From a virus, in IMG/VR virus record IMGVR_UViG_3300046007_011774, positions 1 through 38,052 of that record: a DNA stretch of 38,052 nucleotides; one strand, 5' to 3'. The notes beneath the pieces are model-generated. The model made no database searches. It was not told where the DNA came from and saw nothing but the letters and a program-made list of their open reading frames with translations. Position 1 is the stretch's first letter; each line of letters opens with the position of its first letter. The position numbers were made by a program, and so were the translations under genes. This document shows, in pieces, positions 30,911-38,052 of this stretch.

Positions 30911-31482
30911 GTTTATTTTCAACCAAAGATCTGCAGGTACCCGAAACCCAGCCCAAACCGAGTTCAGGGGCTAAAAAGAATAAATTAAGTGCAACAGGAT
31001 TAGAATTGAATTCTATGTCCAGAATAAAGGAAACGATTGGTAATCTGGAAGATGGGGATTGCTGTTTTTACTTCACCAAAGGCGCATGGAGTAACCATGA
31101 TTTAATTGAGTATTTAATTAAAGAAATGGCAGGGCCATCAATGGTTTGGCTATCTACCTGGGGAGTGGGAGAAGAAGCACTAAGGCGAATTCATAACATG
31201 CAATCTGAAGGATGGATTACGACATTAAACTGCCTGTTTGACCACAGAATAAGCCAGCAAAAGGCGAAAGAACTACAATTGGCCAAAGGAATGGCAAACC
31301 GCATCCAATACATGAAAAACCACAGTAAGGTGGTTTCTATATGTGGCGTAAATGCCAGTTTCGTAATTTATACAAGTGCGAACATGACCCACAATCCACG
31401 GATGGAGGCCGGAGTAGTTTGCAGGTCGAGAGATATTGAAGAGTTTACAAGTACGTTCATTGATTCTGAGATAGATGGATAA
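30907..31482 (+). CDS. PLD-like protein with degenerate HKD motif
   Basis: The 191-residue product carries KNHSKVVSICGVNASFVIYTSANMTHNPRMEAGVV (by positions 138-171; key residues His139, Lys141, Asn159, Glu167). HxK followed by SAN and ExG is the phospholipase-D/Nuc pattern, but the Asp of the HKD signature is Cys146. There is only one motif, so a dimer would form the active site as in Nuc-type nucleases. Its position two genes upstream of terminase suggests a DNA-processing role or a host-directed nuclease. Activity is uncertain because of the missing Asp. Confidence 0.65.
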   Translation: MSLFSTKDLQVPETQPKPSSGAKKNKLSATGLELNSMSRIKETIGNLEDGDCCFYFTKGAWSNHDLIEYLIKEMAGPSMVWLSTWGVGEEALRRIHNMQSEGWITTLNCLFDHRISQQKAKELQLAKGMANRIQYMKNHSKVVSICGVNASFVIYTSANMTHNPRMEAGVVCRSRDIEEFTSTFIDSEIDG

Positions 31483-31732
31483 AGAAACACTTTTGGAAGA
31501 AATTCGGGAACATGCTCAGGGGCTAATGTCACTGGGTGAAATTGCCGACATTCTGGAGACAGAAATTAATGATCCGGAAATGCTTAAAGCATATGATGCT
31601 GGCCATCTATTGGCAAAGGCACAAGTGTGGAAGTCAGTCCAAAAGCTTGCAGCATCCGGATCAGGACCAGCTCAGGAGTTGGCCCTAAAAAGAATTCAAA
31701 CCCTTGAAACTAAAAGGAAACAGTATGAATGA
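31475..31732 (+). CDS. Small terminase-like helical protein, 85 residues
   Basis: The product (MDKETLLEEIREHAQGLMSL...) is an acidic helical protein with a likely helix-turn-helix in LGEIADILETEINDPEML and an Ala-rich helix. It overlaps both neighbours. Small helical DNA-binding proteins at this place are typically small terminase subunits; this gene and the next share that candidacy. Confidence 0.6.
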   Translation: MDKETLLEEIREHAQGLMSLGEIADILETEINDPEMLKAYDAGHLLAKAQVWKSVQKLAASGSGPAQELALKRIQTLETKRKQYE

Positions 31733-32303
31733 AATTACACAGATAGAAAAAGCGGATCTGTACATCCAATGGGTGCAAAGTGGGCATAAGTTGGAAGTAT
31801 CTGATTCAGTTCGGGAAATAGGGCGCAGATGGCTAAAGGCCTACAATTTGCTTCTCACTTACCCAACAGAGAAAGAGGCCACCAAAATGCACCAGAATAC
31901 TGAAAATATTACTGATGATACAGCCAGGAGAGATGTAGCCATTGCGCAGTATGTGTTTGGAAAAGTTAAAATGCCCAACCGCAATTTTATTGTTCAGCAG
32001 CAATTACACAGGGCAGATAAGTTTTATGAAATGGTTATGGGTTCAGAAACTATTGATCCTGCCATGGTTGCCAAGGCGATTGACATGAAAAACAAGATTC
32101 TGGCAATGATGCCAGAAGAAGTGGAACCGCCTGATATGTCAGCTTTTGGAAGAAGAATCTATTATTCTCCTGATCCTGCAATATTGGGTAAAACCAAAAA
32201 AGATATGGATAGAGCCAAAGCTCTATTTGAAAAATACAAGGAAAAGGCAGTACCTAAATTTGATTATGGAGGAGCAACAGACGCGGAAATTATACGCCCC
32301 TGA
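31725..32303 (+). CDS. Terminase small subunit candidate, 192 residues
   Basis: I chose the ATG at 31725, overlapping the preceding stop. The product (MNEITQIEKADLYIQWVQSG...) is helical with a basic segment (VREIGRRWLKAYN) that fits an HTH, and an acidic-to-basic C-terminus. It overlaps the large terminase by 38 bases. By position and size it is the better small-terminase candidate, although no family signature is visible. Confidence 0.6.
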   Translation: MNEITQIEKADLYIQWVQSGHKLEVSDSVREIGRRWLKAYNLLLTYPTEKEATKMHQNTENITDDTARRDVAIAQYVFGKVKMPNRNFIVQQQLHRADKFYEMVMGSETIDPAMVAKAIDMKNKILAMMPEEVEPPDMSAFGRRIYYSPDPAILGKTKKDMDRAKALFEKYKEKAVPKFDYGGATDAEIIRP

Positions 32304-33876
32304 TTGGCAACTAAGGGCCAAAATGACATGGGCAAATGAGCTTTATGTTGTGGCTCCCAGGGGAACAGGAAAAACTGAGGAGATACTTGCTCAGCGGGCA
32401 ATTGAATGTGTGCAGGCTATGCCTAAAGGAAAGGGTGCCATGATTGCAGTTTCTTATAAGAAGCTAAAAACCCAGTTATTACCGCCACTGATTTCCTCCT
32501 GGAGGAAATACGGATTTCACAGAGGTAAACAGTTTTGGATTGGTGATGACAAAAGGCCAAAGGCATGGAAAATTGAAGAGCCATATATTGCTCCTATTGA
32601 GCTAACCGATTTTATTCAATTCTCTAACGGACATGGAATTCATTTAATAAGTCAGGATCGTGCAGGTATGGCCAATGGTTTATCTGTTGAATGGATTGGA
32701 GCAGATGAAGCCAGGCTGATGAACAAACAGCGTTATGATGAAGATGCCAGTGCCATCCTGAGGGGCCATGCTGCCTTATTCGAACATTTGCCACAGTACA
32801 ACTCAATTACCATGACTACCGATATGCCGCTGATTGATGATGGCATGTGGATTCTGGATATGGATAAGGAGATGGATCCGGATAAAATTCAGGATATATA
32901 TGAAATGGCAGTAATGCTGGAATTGATGATTCAGGAAGATGAAATCAAATCAACTAAGCAAAGCAGGGCAGATATAAACACCCTTACTGCAATGCTCAAT
33001 AAACTAAGAACTGAAACAGTGCATTACATTGAGGTATCTGATGGATCTAACCTCATATTTTTGGGCGAGAAGTTTATAAAAACTCAGTCCAGGGTAATGG
33101 AAAGAACGCGATTCAATTCCAGTATTCTTGGCTTAAGAACGCAGAACATGGCTACATTGTTCTATCCTCATTTTTCAACGGAACACCATTGTTACTATCA
33201 GTCTAATCATTCATATCTGGAATCGTACAATGCTGAGAGTGTGGATGATTGCCGTACAGATGGAGACCTGCACCTCGGCCAGCCTTTGATTATTGCATTT
33301 GACCACAACAGTTCAATCAACTGGTATGGTGTAGCACAGTGGAAGGGGCTGGAGCATCAAACCAAGAAGTCCTCCTATGTACTTGGAAGGGAAGGGAAAA
33401 AGCTAAGCCACTTACTGCAGGACTTTATAGAATACTATTTCTTTCACCCAAACAGAAACATCATATACCTATACGATCACACCAGTGTAGCAGGCACAGC
33501 AAGTACAGACAGATCATTCAAAGATGAGATCATTGAAACATTAAGCAGAGCAGGATGGAAGGTAGATGAAAGGTATCTGGGTAAAGCACCATTCCACGAT
33601 GTTAAGTTTAATGAGATCAGAGAGATACAAGCAGGAACAAACAGGAAAGGTATTACCTCGACTATCAATAGAGATAACAACGAGCAGCTGATCAAGACAC
33701 TAGGGTTTACAAAGGGCAGGGTAACAGGCGATAAATGGGAAAAGGATAAATCGAAAGAGAAGCAGGTCCAGACATTCCCACAGGAAGAAGCGCCACATGG
33801 TACTGATATGTGGGATACACTACTACTGGGAGCAATCAAAGTAAAGTTCGAAGACTACAGCTGGATGATGACATAG
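32266..33876 (+). CDS. Terminase large subunit
   Basis: I chose the ATG at 32266 (MEEQQTRKLYAPDWQL); an earlier frame start at 32146 lies in the upstream gene. The 536-residue product has Walker A VAPRGTGKTEE (about 29-39), Walker B WIGADEA (about 143-149) and a C-terminal RuvC-like nuclease with Asp in LIIAFDHNSS (about 346) and YLYDHTSVAG further on. This is the ATPase-nuclease motor that packages DNA into proheads. It ends the packaging operon and is followed by a non-coding, GC-rich stretch. Confidence 0.92.
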   Translation: MEEQQTRKLYAPDWQLRAKMTWANELYVVAPRGTGKTEEILAQRAIECVQAMPKGKGAMIAVSYKKLKTQLLPPLISSWRKYGFHRGKQFWIGDDKRPKAWKIEEPYIAPIELTDFIQFSNGHGIHLISQDRAGMANGLSVEWIGADEARLMNKQRYDEDASAILRGHAALFEHLPQYNSITMTTDMPLIDDGMWILDMDKEMDPDKIQDIYEMAVMLELMIQEDEIKSTKQSRADINTLTAMLNKLRTETVHYIEVSDGSNLIFLGEKFIKTQSRVMERTRFNSSILGLRTQNMATLFYPHFSTEHHCYYQSNHSYLESYNAESVDDCRTDGDLHLGQPLIIAFDHNSSINWYGVAQWKGLEHQTKKSSYVLGREGKKLSHLLQDFIEYYFFHPNRNIIYLYDHTSVAGTASTDRSFKDEIIETLSRAGWKVDERYLGKAPFHDVKFNEIREIQAGTNRKGITSTINRDNNEQLIKTLGFTKGRVTGDKWEKDKSKEKQVQTFPQEEAPHGTDMWDTLLLGAIKVKFEDYSWMMT

Positions 33877-34288
33877 GGCGATCCCGCCAAGGCGGGCCAG
33901 GCTATCCACTACAATGCCACCTCTAAAGGGTGGCATTTCCATTACTATCCCTATCGCATAGAGTAGGTATGGCTAAGAGCCATGATAGTATCAACACCAT
34001 TGCATAATATGGTGGCCCACAAGGGGCCTATGTAGTAGGGGCCGCCCCCCTCCCCTCTCCCCCCACTCAGGTATCGCTTTTTGACCTTTGCAATGGCCCG
34101 CCACCGATAGCGCGTGTCGTGATTTTCTGCGAGACCTGGCAAGCAGGGGATTTTTTAAATACCAAAAAAAACCAGATTATCAATGGTTTAGGGGGTTGAA
34201 AATTGCATTTTTGGTACTGTTTTTTTTGTTAAAAAGCTTTTTTAAGTGCTTGATATGTTGTAAATTAGGGAATCTTTTAAATAGAAAG
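33877..34288. other. 412-base non-coding region with hairpins and C-rich tract
   Basis: No supported gene lies here. It holds CCCGCC-aa-GGCGGG (33883-33896), AATGCCACC-tctaaag-GGTGGCATT (33913-33937; possible terminator of the packaging operon with a poor T run) and a C-rich tract (34045-34064). It is visibly richer in GC than the rest between 34000 and 34150, then very AT-rich. A frame open from 34088 only extends the next gene artificially. A pac/cos or regulatory role is possible because it abuts the terminase gene. Confidence 0.6.
34045..34064 (-). other. Candidate G-quadruplex (minus strand)
   Basis: On the minus strand this is six G, AGA, four G, A, six G, enough for four three-G runs with short loops. 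Such runs are absent elsewhere in the window. Confidence 0.5.
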
Positions 34289-34687
34289 ATGAGTAACAAA
34301 ACCGCCAAAGTTGCGCCCGTTCAGGTTGAAGGAATGGACGCACAAAGTGAGGAATCTACTAAAGTGATTCAATTGGAAAATACGCCCGTGACAGTTTCGC
34401 AGAAATTGCAACTGGCGGGAAGTTTTACCAAGGCTTGCAAGACGTTGGAAACCCTCTACACTAAAAGAGAGGCTTTTAATGTTCTTTTTTATGGTACTGG
34501 TTCAATTGAGCCTAACGAATTGGAAGAAATTTTGTTGGTGCCTGTTGGTTGTAGTGGTTATAAGGATGAAGATATTTTTAGAATATCTAACCCGGAGACA
34601 TTGCAGAAGGTGAAAACCTTTGTTAATCTGGAATTATCCGGGAAGATTGAAGAGTTAGAGAATCAAATTGTAAACTTTAAACTCTGA
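34289..34687 (+). CDS. Accessory protein of unknown function, 132 residues
   Basis: I chose the ATG at 34289 (MSNKTAKVAPVQVEGMDAQS). The earlier in-frame ATG at 34088 would add a hydrophobic extension that looks non-coding. The first codons (ATGAGTAACAAA) are identical to those of the SymE-like gene at 35344. The product is acidic and helical with TLYTKREAFNVLFYGTGSIE. No motif is recognised. Confidence 0.6.
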   Translation: MSNKTAKVAPVQVEGMDAQSEESTKVIQLENTPVTVSQKLQLAGSFTKACKTLETLYTKREAFNVLFYGTGSIEPNELEEILLVPVGCSGYKDEDIFRISNPETLQKVKTFVNLELSGKIEELENQIVNFKL

Positions 34688-34691
34688 AATT

Positions 34692-34874
34692 ATGGCTTAT
34701 TCATTGTTGCAGGCTATTATGTTGAGCCAAGGGCTCACAGTCCAGGAGGCGAAAAATGAAATTGCGGATCTGGTGGCCCAGGTGGAAAATGGAGAGGATC
34801 TAGAAACTGCGCTTTATAACATCGGGCTAGAACCTGATTACATTTTTGATTTGCTTGATGCTTTTGCGGCCTGA
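34692..34874 (+). CDS. 60-residue acidic helical protein
   Basis: The product MAYSLLQAIMLSQGLTVQEA... is short, acidic and helical, with spacing (QEAKNEIADLVAQVENGED) reminiscent of small bacterial regulators. It starts four bases after the preceding stop and ends one base before the next gene. Function is unknown. Confidence 0.55.
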   Translation: MAYSLLQAIMLSQGLTVQEAKNEIADLVAQVENGEDLETALYNIGLEPDYIFDLLDAFAA

Positions 34875-34875
34875 T

Positions 34876-35292
34876 ATGATGCAGATTAAAACGCATAAAG
34901 TGGGGAAGGTTTACACCAACCCCCACTTTTTTATTTTAAACAAGGGGCTGAATTCTGGCAAACCTTTGCGCAACAGTTGCCCAAATTGTTTTGTATTGGT
35001 AGCCAGCGACCAGAGCGAAAAGGAGTTTTTTTTCTGGCTATCTTTTGGCCTTTGGAAATCAAAAACTTACCACCCTTTTTTAATGGGATCCGTTATTGAG
35101 TTTTTAAGGATTAAAGACTTGAAACAGATTTTAATTAATGAGCATAATAAAGCCATCCAGAAGAAGGAAGCTTTTGAAAGGGCTATTTCTTTTATCATCA
35201 AAATAGATAATTATGAAATTCAGCTAAAAAAAACGCTGTCAGTTTTGGCAGTGAGCAAAGTACAGATTTTTAGATCATATCAAACCACCTAA
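34876..35292 (+). CDS. DUF6943-like accessory protein
   Basis: The 138-residue product begins MMQIKTHKVGKVYTNPHFFI; 34876 and 34879 are adjacent ATGs. It contains NKGLNSGKPLRNSCPNCFVL and FGLWKSKTYHPFLMGSV, which recall a family I know as DUF6943 from Bacteroidota genomes and phages (recollection, unverified). A terminator-like hairpin lies inside its first 20 codons. A strong terminator follows its stop. Confidence 0.6.
   Translation: MMQIKTHKVGKVYTNPHFFILNKGLNSGKPLRNSCPNCFVLVASDQSEKEFFFWLSFGLWKSKTYHPFLMGSVIEFLRIKDLKQILINEHNKAIQKKEAFERAISFIIKIDNYEIQLKKTLSVLAVSKVQIFRSYQTT
34899..34932 (+). other. Terminator-like hairpin inside coding start
   Basis: AGTGGGG (34899-34905) pairs with CCCCACT (34921-34927) around a 15-base loop and is followed by six T. 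It sits in codons 8-19 of the gene at 34876, so it may stop transcripts from upstream unless ribosomes keep it open. Confidence 0.6.
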
Positions 35293-35300
35293 AAAAAGTA

Positions 35301-35331
35301 AGGGCCAGAAGGTTGAATTCTGGCCCTTTTT
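35301..35331 (+). terminator. Terminator before SymE-like gene
   Basis: AGGGCCAGAA (35301-35310), loop GGTTGAA, TTCTGGCCCT (35318-35327), then TTTT. Ten perfect pairs. Confidence 0.92.
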
Positions 35332-35343
35332 CTAATTAATAAA

Positions 35344-35619
35344 ATGAGTAACAAAATTATTAAACAGAGGGCCAAAGTTAGCCCTAAAAAAATGCAACTC
35401 CCAAAAACAGATACCAGATTTTTGAAGGTTCACACGAGGTGGAAAAGTCAGGCAAAAGGTTTTGAACTGGTGCCCGAAATAGTGTTAAAAGGTGATTGGC
35501 TGAAAGATTTTGGTTTTGTATGTGGTGAAATGGTGATGATTTCAAAATCTGGCCCTAACATTCAAATTGTGAAAATGGTTTCAAATGCTGAAAATGGCAA
35601 AAGGGAGGCCCTGAGATAG
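35344..35619 (+). CDS. SymE-family toxin-like protein
   Basis: The 91-residue product ends in a SymE-type domain: FLKVHTRWKSQAKGFELVPEI, then VLKGDWLKDFGFVCGEMVMI and IQIVKM. The pattern P-x-[IL]-x-L-x-G-x-WL-x2-x-GF-x2-G is the hallmark of SymE toxins (AbrB-like fold). E. coli SymE is SOS-induced, is repressed by the antisense RNA SymR and condenses or degrades nucleic acid. The gene lies alone between two strong terminators, so it forms its own transcription unit, and no partner antitoxin protein is adjacent. An antisense RNA over its 5' end was not identified by eye. It is probably a moron. Confidence 0.75.
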   Translation: MSNKIIKQRAKVSPKKMQLPKTDTRFLKVHTRWKSQAKGFELVPEIVLKGDWLKDFGFVCGEMVMISKSGPNIQIVKMVSNAENGKREALR

Positions 35620-35647
35620 AATAAATCACTTATAAGTTAAGGTTTTT

Positions 35648-35683
35648 GGCTCTATCCTGAGAAATCGGGGTGGGGCTTTTTTG
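35648..35683 (+). terminator. Terminator after SymE-like gene
   Basis: GGCTCTATCCTGA (35648-35660) pairs with TCGGGGTGGGGCT (35665-35677) around GAAA, with many G-U pairs (13 pairs), followed by a T run. The G-U richness makes it work better in this direction than in the other. Confidence 0.8.
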
Positions 35684-35690
35684 TGGGTGA

Positions 35691-35714
35691 TTACTTTTTG
35701 TAGCCAAAAAGTAA
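35691..35714. repeat. Palindrome of the TTACTTTTTG type
   Basis: TTACTTTTTG-tagc-CAAAAAGTAA is a perfect 10-base-pair inverted repeat. Palindromes of this kind are, in my recollection, common between genes in Bacteroidota genomes. The gap 35620-35808 otherwise holds only the terminator. Confidence 0.7.
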
Positions 35715-35808
35715 CAAAAAGAGGCGGCAGTGTGTCTTTGACCGTTTGTTTGACATGCTTCAAATCAGTGTCTTTTTAAAATTCTTTGGCAGGGGTTTGA
35801 TTTGATTC

Positions 35809-36129
35809 ATGGTTCAGAGCACAATACCGTTGGGGCAGGCACTGCAGGAAATGGAAAAAACAGGGGATATGAAAAGACCTGTTCCTTTTTCTTTGACCTG
35901 GATAACTGCCAACCGAAGTAAGCAGACTGGTGGACAGGTGAAAAAAGCCACTGGAATAACCCTGCTGAGAAATGAACGGGCATTGCCACAGGCACAGAGA
36001 GCGGCCAGTACCAGGAAGGAAAGGAACCGAAATTTCAATGCGACCCGTGACATCTACTACGATGGCCGGGAGGATTGTGTACATATTTTTTTGATTGTGG
36101 AATTTAATGGCAAAGCGGTAACCAGCTGA
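35809..36129 (+). CDS. Small basic protein before portal, 106 residues
   Basis: The product (MVQSTIPLGQALQEMEKTGD...) is strongly basic (NRSKQTGGQVKKATGITLLR, RAASTRKERNRNFNATRD). It ends at the portal start (TGATG overlap), so they are co-transcribed. A basic protein before the portal could be an internal or DNA-contacting head protein. No family is recognised. Confidence 0.65.
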   Translation: MVQSTIPLGQALQEMEKTGDMKRPVPFSLTWITANRSKQTGGQVKKATGITLLRNERALPQAQRAASTRKERNRNFNATRDIYYDGREDCVHIFLIVEFNGKAVTS

Positions 36130-37436
36130 TGGAAGGAACAACTACTTTTTTAATGACGGCTGCAGGCGGAAAGTTGATTTCTGCAATGGAAATGCCAAAG
36201 CAGGAACCGGCAAAGATTATCCAGAGAGACAAACAGGGTACGCAGGATATGCTTTACTGGGGTGAGGATAATCTTTACCCTCAGACCCTGAACAAGTGGA
36301 TTGAGAAACACCCCATCCTGAGTTCTAAGCTGCCTTGGTTTGCTATGGCCCTGGCGAGTGGTGGGATTACTTACGGAACCAGATCAGCTGAGGGATTTAC
36401 TCCTGCATTTGATCCTAAGATTGAGGCTTTTAATAAAGCCATTAACCTGAAGAGATACCAGATTGATTTTCCTATTGAGGTGGTGAAGTTCTGGACTGGT
36501 TTTGTGGAGTTGATTCTGAGTAAGGACCGCTCTAAAATTGTAAATGTGGTGCCGCAGGATTCTACCTTTTGCCGTGTGACCCGAACGGATAGCCCAAAAT
36601 ATAAGGATGATCCTCAGGTTTTTATAAATGCAAACTGGGATGGTGGCGATATGGAAACCAATGAGCTGACCATTCAACGGTCTATGCTAGATCCATATAC
36701 GGATAGGCTTGAACAAGTGAGAAATGGTAAGCAATATGCTTACATTTATCCAGTGATGGGACCAACATCGGGCAGGATTGGGTATAGTGAGGCTCCCTGG
36801 ACATCGGCATTAAAAAGTAAGTGGCTGGAATATAGTTTGGCGATACCAGAGGCGAAACTGGCAAAGATTACCAATGCGATGATGGTGATGTTTCACATTG
36901 AGGTGCCTAATACGTATTGGAAAGCTGCTTATCCTGATTGGGAGGATAAAAAAGAACAACAGTCAGCCCGGAAGATTGAAAAACAAAGTGAGTGGACTAA
37001 AGTGCTGACATCCAAAGAAAACTGGGGAAAAACTGTGATGACCAGTTATGAGCAGTTTCTGGATGGGAAAACAGGGCACCACATCCTTTTTAAGGTTTTA
37101 GAAAATCCATTTAAAGGTACTGAGTTGATTGAGGACAGCTTTGAGGCTAATTCTCAGATATACCAGGCGCTGATGATGGATGCGACATTGAACGGTACTA
37201 TACCGGGTAAACAAATGGGGGCGGGTTCCGGATCTGACAAGCGGGAAGCATGGAATTTGTTAATGCTCTCGAGCAAACCTCTTATGGATTTGATCCTTGA
37301 ACCGCTCCAATTTGTTTATGACTATAATGGTTTTGAATACGAGCTGATGTTTAACAACTATCTGATTGCGACCCAAGACCAGGTGAACCCAAAGGACAGA
37401 AATAAGGAAATTCCTAACCCTGCAAATCCTGCATAA
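36129..37436 (+). CDS. Portal protein candidate
   Basis: The 435-residue product is of portal size, sits between the small basic gene and the connector-type gene and is mixed alpha/beta with a Trp/Tyr-rich body (WGEDNLYPQTLNKWIEKHPI, YGTRSAEGF). A stretch near the end (EAWNLLMLSSKPLMDLILEPL) resembles the C-terminal helix of portals, and DKREAWN recalls their wing region. It is the channel through which terminase packages DNA. Assignment is by size, position and general pattern. Confidence 0.7.
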   Translation: MEGTTTFLMTAAGGKLISAMEMPKQEPAKIIQRDKQGTQDMLYWGEDNLYPQTLNKWIEKHPILSSKLPWFAMALASGGITYGTRSAEGFTPAFDPKIEAFNKAINLKRYQIDFPIEVVKFWTGFVELILSKDRSKIVNVVPQDSTFCRVTRTDSPKYKDDPQVFINANWDGGDMETNELTIQRSMLDPYTDRLEQVRNGKQYAYIYPVMGPTSGRIGYSEAPWTSALKSKWLEYSLAIPEAKLAKITNAMMVMFHIEVPNTYWKAAYPDWEDKKEQQSARKIEKQSEWTKVLTSKENWGKTVMTSYEQFLDGKTGHHILFKVLENPFKGTELIEDSFEANSQIYQALMMDATLNGTIPGKQMGAGSGSDKREAWNLLMLSSKPLMDLILEPLQFVYDYNGFEYELMFNNYLIATQDQVNPKDRNKEIPNPANPA

Positions 37437-38052
37437 ATGATTGTATCAAAATTTATTACAAGAAAGGAGGAGGTGACGGCGGTGATGCCGGTTGCTGCTT
37501 CGATTGACCATAGGGAACTTTATCCTTATCTGTTTAAGATTGAGGAGAAGCTTTTGAAAAAGCTTTTGGGATCGGCCCAAATGGAAAGTTTGGCGGATGC
37601 TTATGCTGCTTATGTGGATGGAAGTTATAACCCTGCTTTGCTGGATGCCTGGGAAACTGCTTTGCTGATCAGAGTGCAGATGGCTGCGGTGAATCTTGCT
37701 GTGCGGGCCTGGGCTCCTTTTGTGATTGGACAAATTTCTACCAAGGGGATAACTGAGGCGAATGGTGACCAGAAGGCTGCAAAGGAAAGCACTATTGAGC
37801 GGATGCTGGATGCTGCTTTGGCTGATGGGAATGACAGTATTGAAATGATGTTGGCTCAATTGGCTGAGAATCCAACGGAATATCCGGATTGGGCGGAAAG
37901 TACGGCATTTACTGATTTTTATGGCAGCTATGTGACCACAGCCACTGATTTTAATGAGTATGTGACCATTGGGGAAAGCCGGTACACATTTGTGGCTATT
38001 GCTCCACAGAGACGTGAGGCAGCAAAGGCTGTAGATCGGATTATATGGGCTT
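37437..38052 (+). CDS. Head-tail connector-type protein, N-terminal part (continues at 1-530)
   Basis: The ATG at 37437 follows the portal stop directly. The frame stays open to the end of the window and continues at 1-530 across the circular junction (338 residues in all). The N-terminal part is Ala/Leu-rich and helical (AAWETALLIRVQMAA-like pattern: Leu/Ala repeats at about 60-110). It is probably an adaptor or connector protein next to the portal, possibly a DUF6712 type (recollection). Confidence 0.75.
   Translation, partial: MIVSKFITRKEEVTAVMPVAASIDHRELYPYLFKIEEKLLKKLLGSAQMESLADAYAAYVDGSYNPALLDAWETALLIRVQMAAVNLAVRAWAPFVIGQISTKGITEANGDQKAAKESTIERMLDAALADGNDSIEMMLAQLAENPTEYPDWAESTAFTDFYGSYVTTATDFNEYVTIGESRYTFVAIAPQRREAAKAVDRIIWA
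37924..38049. repeat. Terminal direct repeat, right copy
   Basis: Identical to bases 1-126. The final three bases (38050-38052) differ from positions 127-129, which may be a sequencing or assembly edge or minor strain variation. Confidence 0.9.

Noticed and set aside
34088-34288. N-terminal extension of the gene at 34289
   Set aside because: The extension is hydrophobic and irregular, coded by GC-rich then AT-rich DNA unlike neighbouring genes; 34289 shares its first codons with 35344.
1-38052. CRISPR arrays, tRNA genes and insertion sequences
   Set aside because: I found no regularly spaced repeats of CRISPR type, no complete cloverleaf other than the tmRNA halves, and no transposase.

Overview
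The window is a complete, circularly closing genome of a temperate siphovirus-like phage of Bacteroidota. The first 126 bases recur at 37924-38049, and one gene reads through that junction (37437 to the end, then 1-530), so the unit genome is about 37.9 kb. A Bacteroidota host is suggested by two promoter candidates with the TTTG / TAnnTTTG layout, few strong Shine-Dalgarno sequences, moderate GC by eye, and several protein families I associate with phages of this phylum. Temperate life style is indicated by a tyrosine recombinase next to a HTH repressor.

Layout. (1) 35809-37436 and across the junction to 530: portal and connector-type genes. (2) 537-2329: a lysis cassette of small membrane proteins, a holin candidate and a signal-peptide-bearing CHAP/NlpC-like endolysin. 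(3) 2331-5128: small genes probably for tail assembly. (4) 5202-14209: tape measure, two large tail-tip/fibre proteins and a small acidic end gene. (5) 14206-16097, minus strand: integrase and repressor, with two palindromic operators and a recognisable promoter. (6) 16098-21380: a tightly overlapping early operon ending in a TOPRIM/SF3 helicase-primase, followed by a nine-copy TGTAAC array that is the best origin candidate. (7) 21746-24922: accessory genes including a candidate circularly permuted tmRNA gene and a secreted metzincin metalloprotease. (8) 25007-26036: two genes with their own terminator-embedded promoter; the second looks like a tail-tube paralogue. (9) 26152-29775: S49 prohead protease/scaffold, major capsid protein, a small head protein and a tail-tube-like protein. 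(10) 29947-33876: packaging genes ending in the large terminase, with a PLD-like gene among them. (11) 33877-35683: a GC-rich non-coding stretch and an accessory block that ends in a SymE-like toxin isolated between two terminators.

The most interesting feature is at about 22975-23218. The 3' half of a tmRNA (T arm and acceptor strand) lies upstream of the 5' half (GGGGCTG start, D-like loop, tag reading frame ending in -LAA and stop). The halves pair with each other across a short spacer in the acceptor stem (7 of 7 pairs) and in P2 (6 pairs). This is the layout of a circularly permuted, probably two-piece, tmRNA, here on a Bacteroidota phage. It should be tested with tmRNA covariance models.

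The genome encodes no DNA polymerase that I can see, so replication probably relies on host polymerase recruited by the phage primase-helicase.
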